From Sulfurovum sp. (GTDB lineage Bacteria > Campylobacterota > Campylobacteria > Campylobacterales > Sulfurovaceae), in the NCBI GenBank assembly GCA_027083995.1, contig JALWME010000075.1, forward strand, positions 1-5,197: 5,197 bases of DNA. The letters are read 5' to 3'. Position 1 is the stretch's first letter, and each line of letters starts with the position of its first letter. This document shows, in pieces, positions 5,106 to 5,197 of the stretch. Under the pieces are notes generated by a model, which made no database searches, was not told the origin of the DNA, and saw nothing but the letters and a program-made list of their open reading frames with translations. A program made the position numbers and the translations under genes.

Positions 5106-5197
5106 ATGTCAAGTATTGCACAGGCAAAAATATTTTTTGGCTCATCTGAAGAAAATAAAACAATCCAACAGGAAAGACGAAGCCCCTACGATAATAC
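5106..5197 (+). CDS. Start of an unrecognised gene, cut by the window end
   Basis: About 30 codons are visible, reading MSSIAQAKIFFGSSEENK, then TIQQERRSPYDNT to the edge. The start is hydrophilic, without a signal peptide or membrane segment, so the product is probably cytoplasmic or begins with a soluble domain. I do not recognise the family from this fragment. It has its own promoter and ribosome site and follows a probable terminator, so it is likely a separate transcription unit from nap, though read-through from the weak terminator is possible. Confidence 0.65.
   Translation, partial: MSSIAQAKIFFGSSEENKTIQQERRSPYDN

Overview
The window carries most of a periplasmic nitrate reductase (nap) operon on the plus strand of an AT-rich bacterial genome. 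The gene order napG-napH-napB-napF-(small gene)-napL-napD, with no napC, is typical of Campylobacterota (the former Epsilonproteobacteria). NapL is a further marker: this WD-like periplasmic protein is known from the nap clusters of that group. A Sulfurovum- or Sulfurimonas-like organism is a reasonable guess, but this is inferred from order and protein resemblance only. The catalytic gene napA is expected just upstream of base 1 and cannot be seen.

Layout. Bases 1-4848 hold seven tightly packed plus-strand genes: napG (Tat-exported four-cluster ferredoxin), napH (membrane quinol dehydrogenase), napB (cytochrome c electron-transfer subunit, here unusually long), napF (cytoplasmic four-cluster ferredoxin), an unrecognised acidic 84-residue protein, napL (beta-propeller) and napD (NapA-maturation chaperone). 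Junctions are overlapping or a few bases long, except for an 83-base napH-napB gap that contains two hairpins. Bases 4849-5105 are non-coding. They hold a probable weak intrinsic terminator that closes the operon, then an AT-rich stretch and a TATAAT promoter with a ribosome binding site. These serve a new gene starting at 5106, of which only about 30 codons are present.

How it works together. By family knowledge, NapH and NapG oxidise menaquinol in the inner membrane and pass electrons through iron-sulfur clusters to NapB, which reduces the molybdenum enzyme NapA in the periplasm. NapD binds the Tat signal of pre-NapA, NapF is tied to assembly of the NapA iron-sulfur centre, and NapL has an incompletely known accessory role.

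Most notable: the napB frame encodes a three-heme protein. A complete class I (c553-like) monoheme cytochrome domain is fused in front of a normal diheme NapB. This could put a normally soluble electron carrier directly onto the nitrate reductase small subunit. The second point of interest is the unrecognised 84-residue gene embedded between napF and napL.
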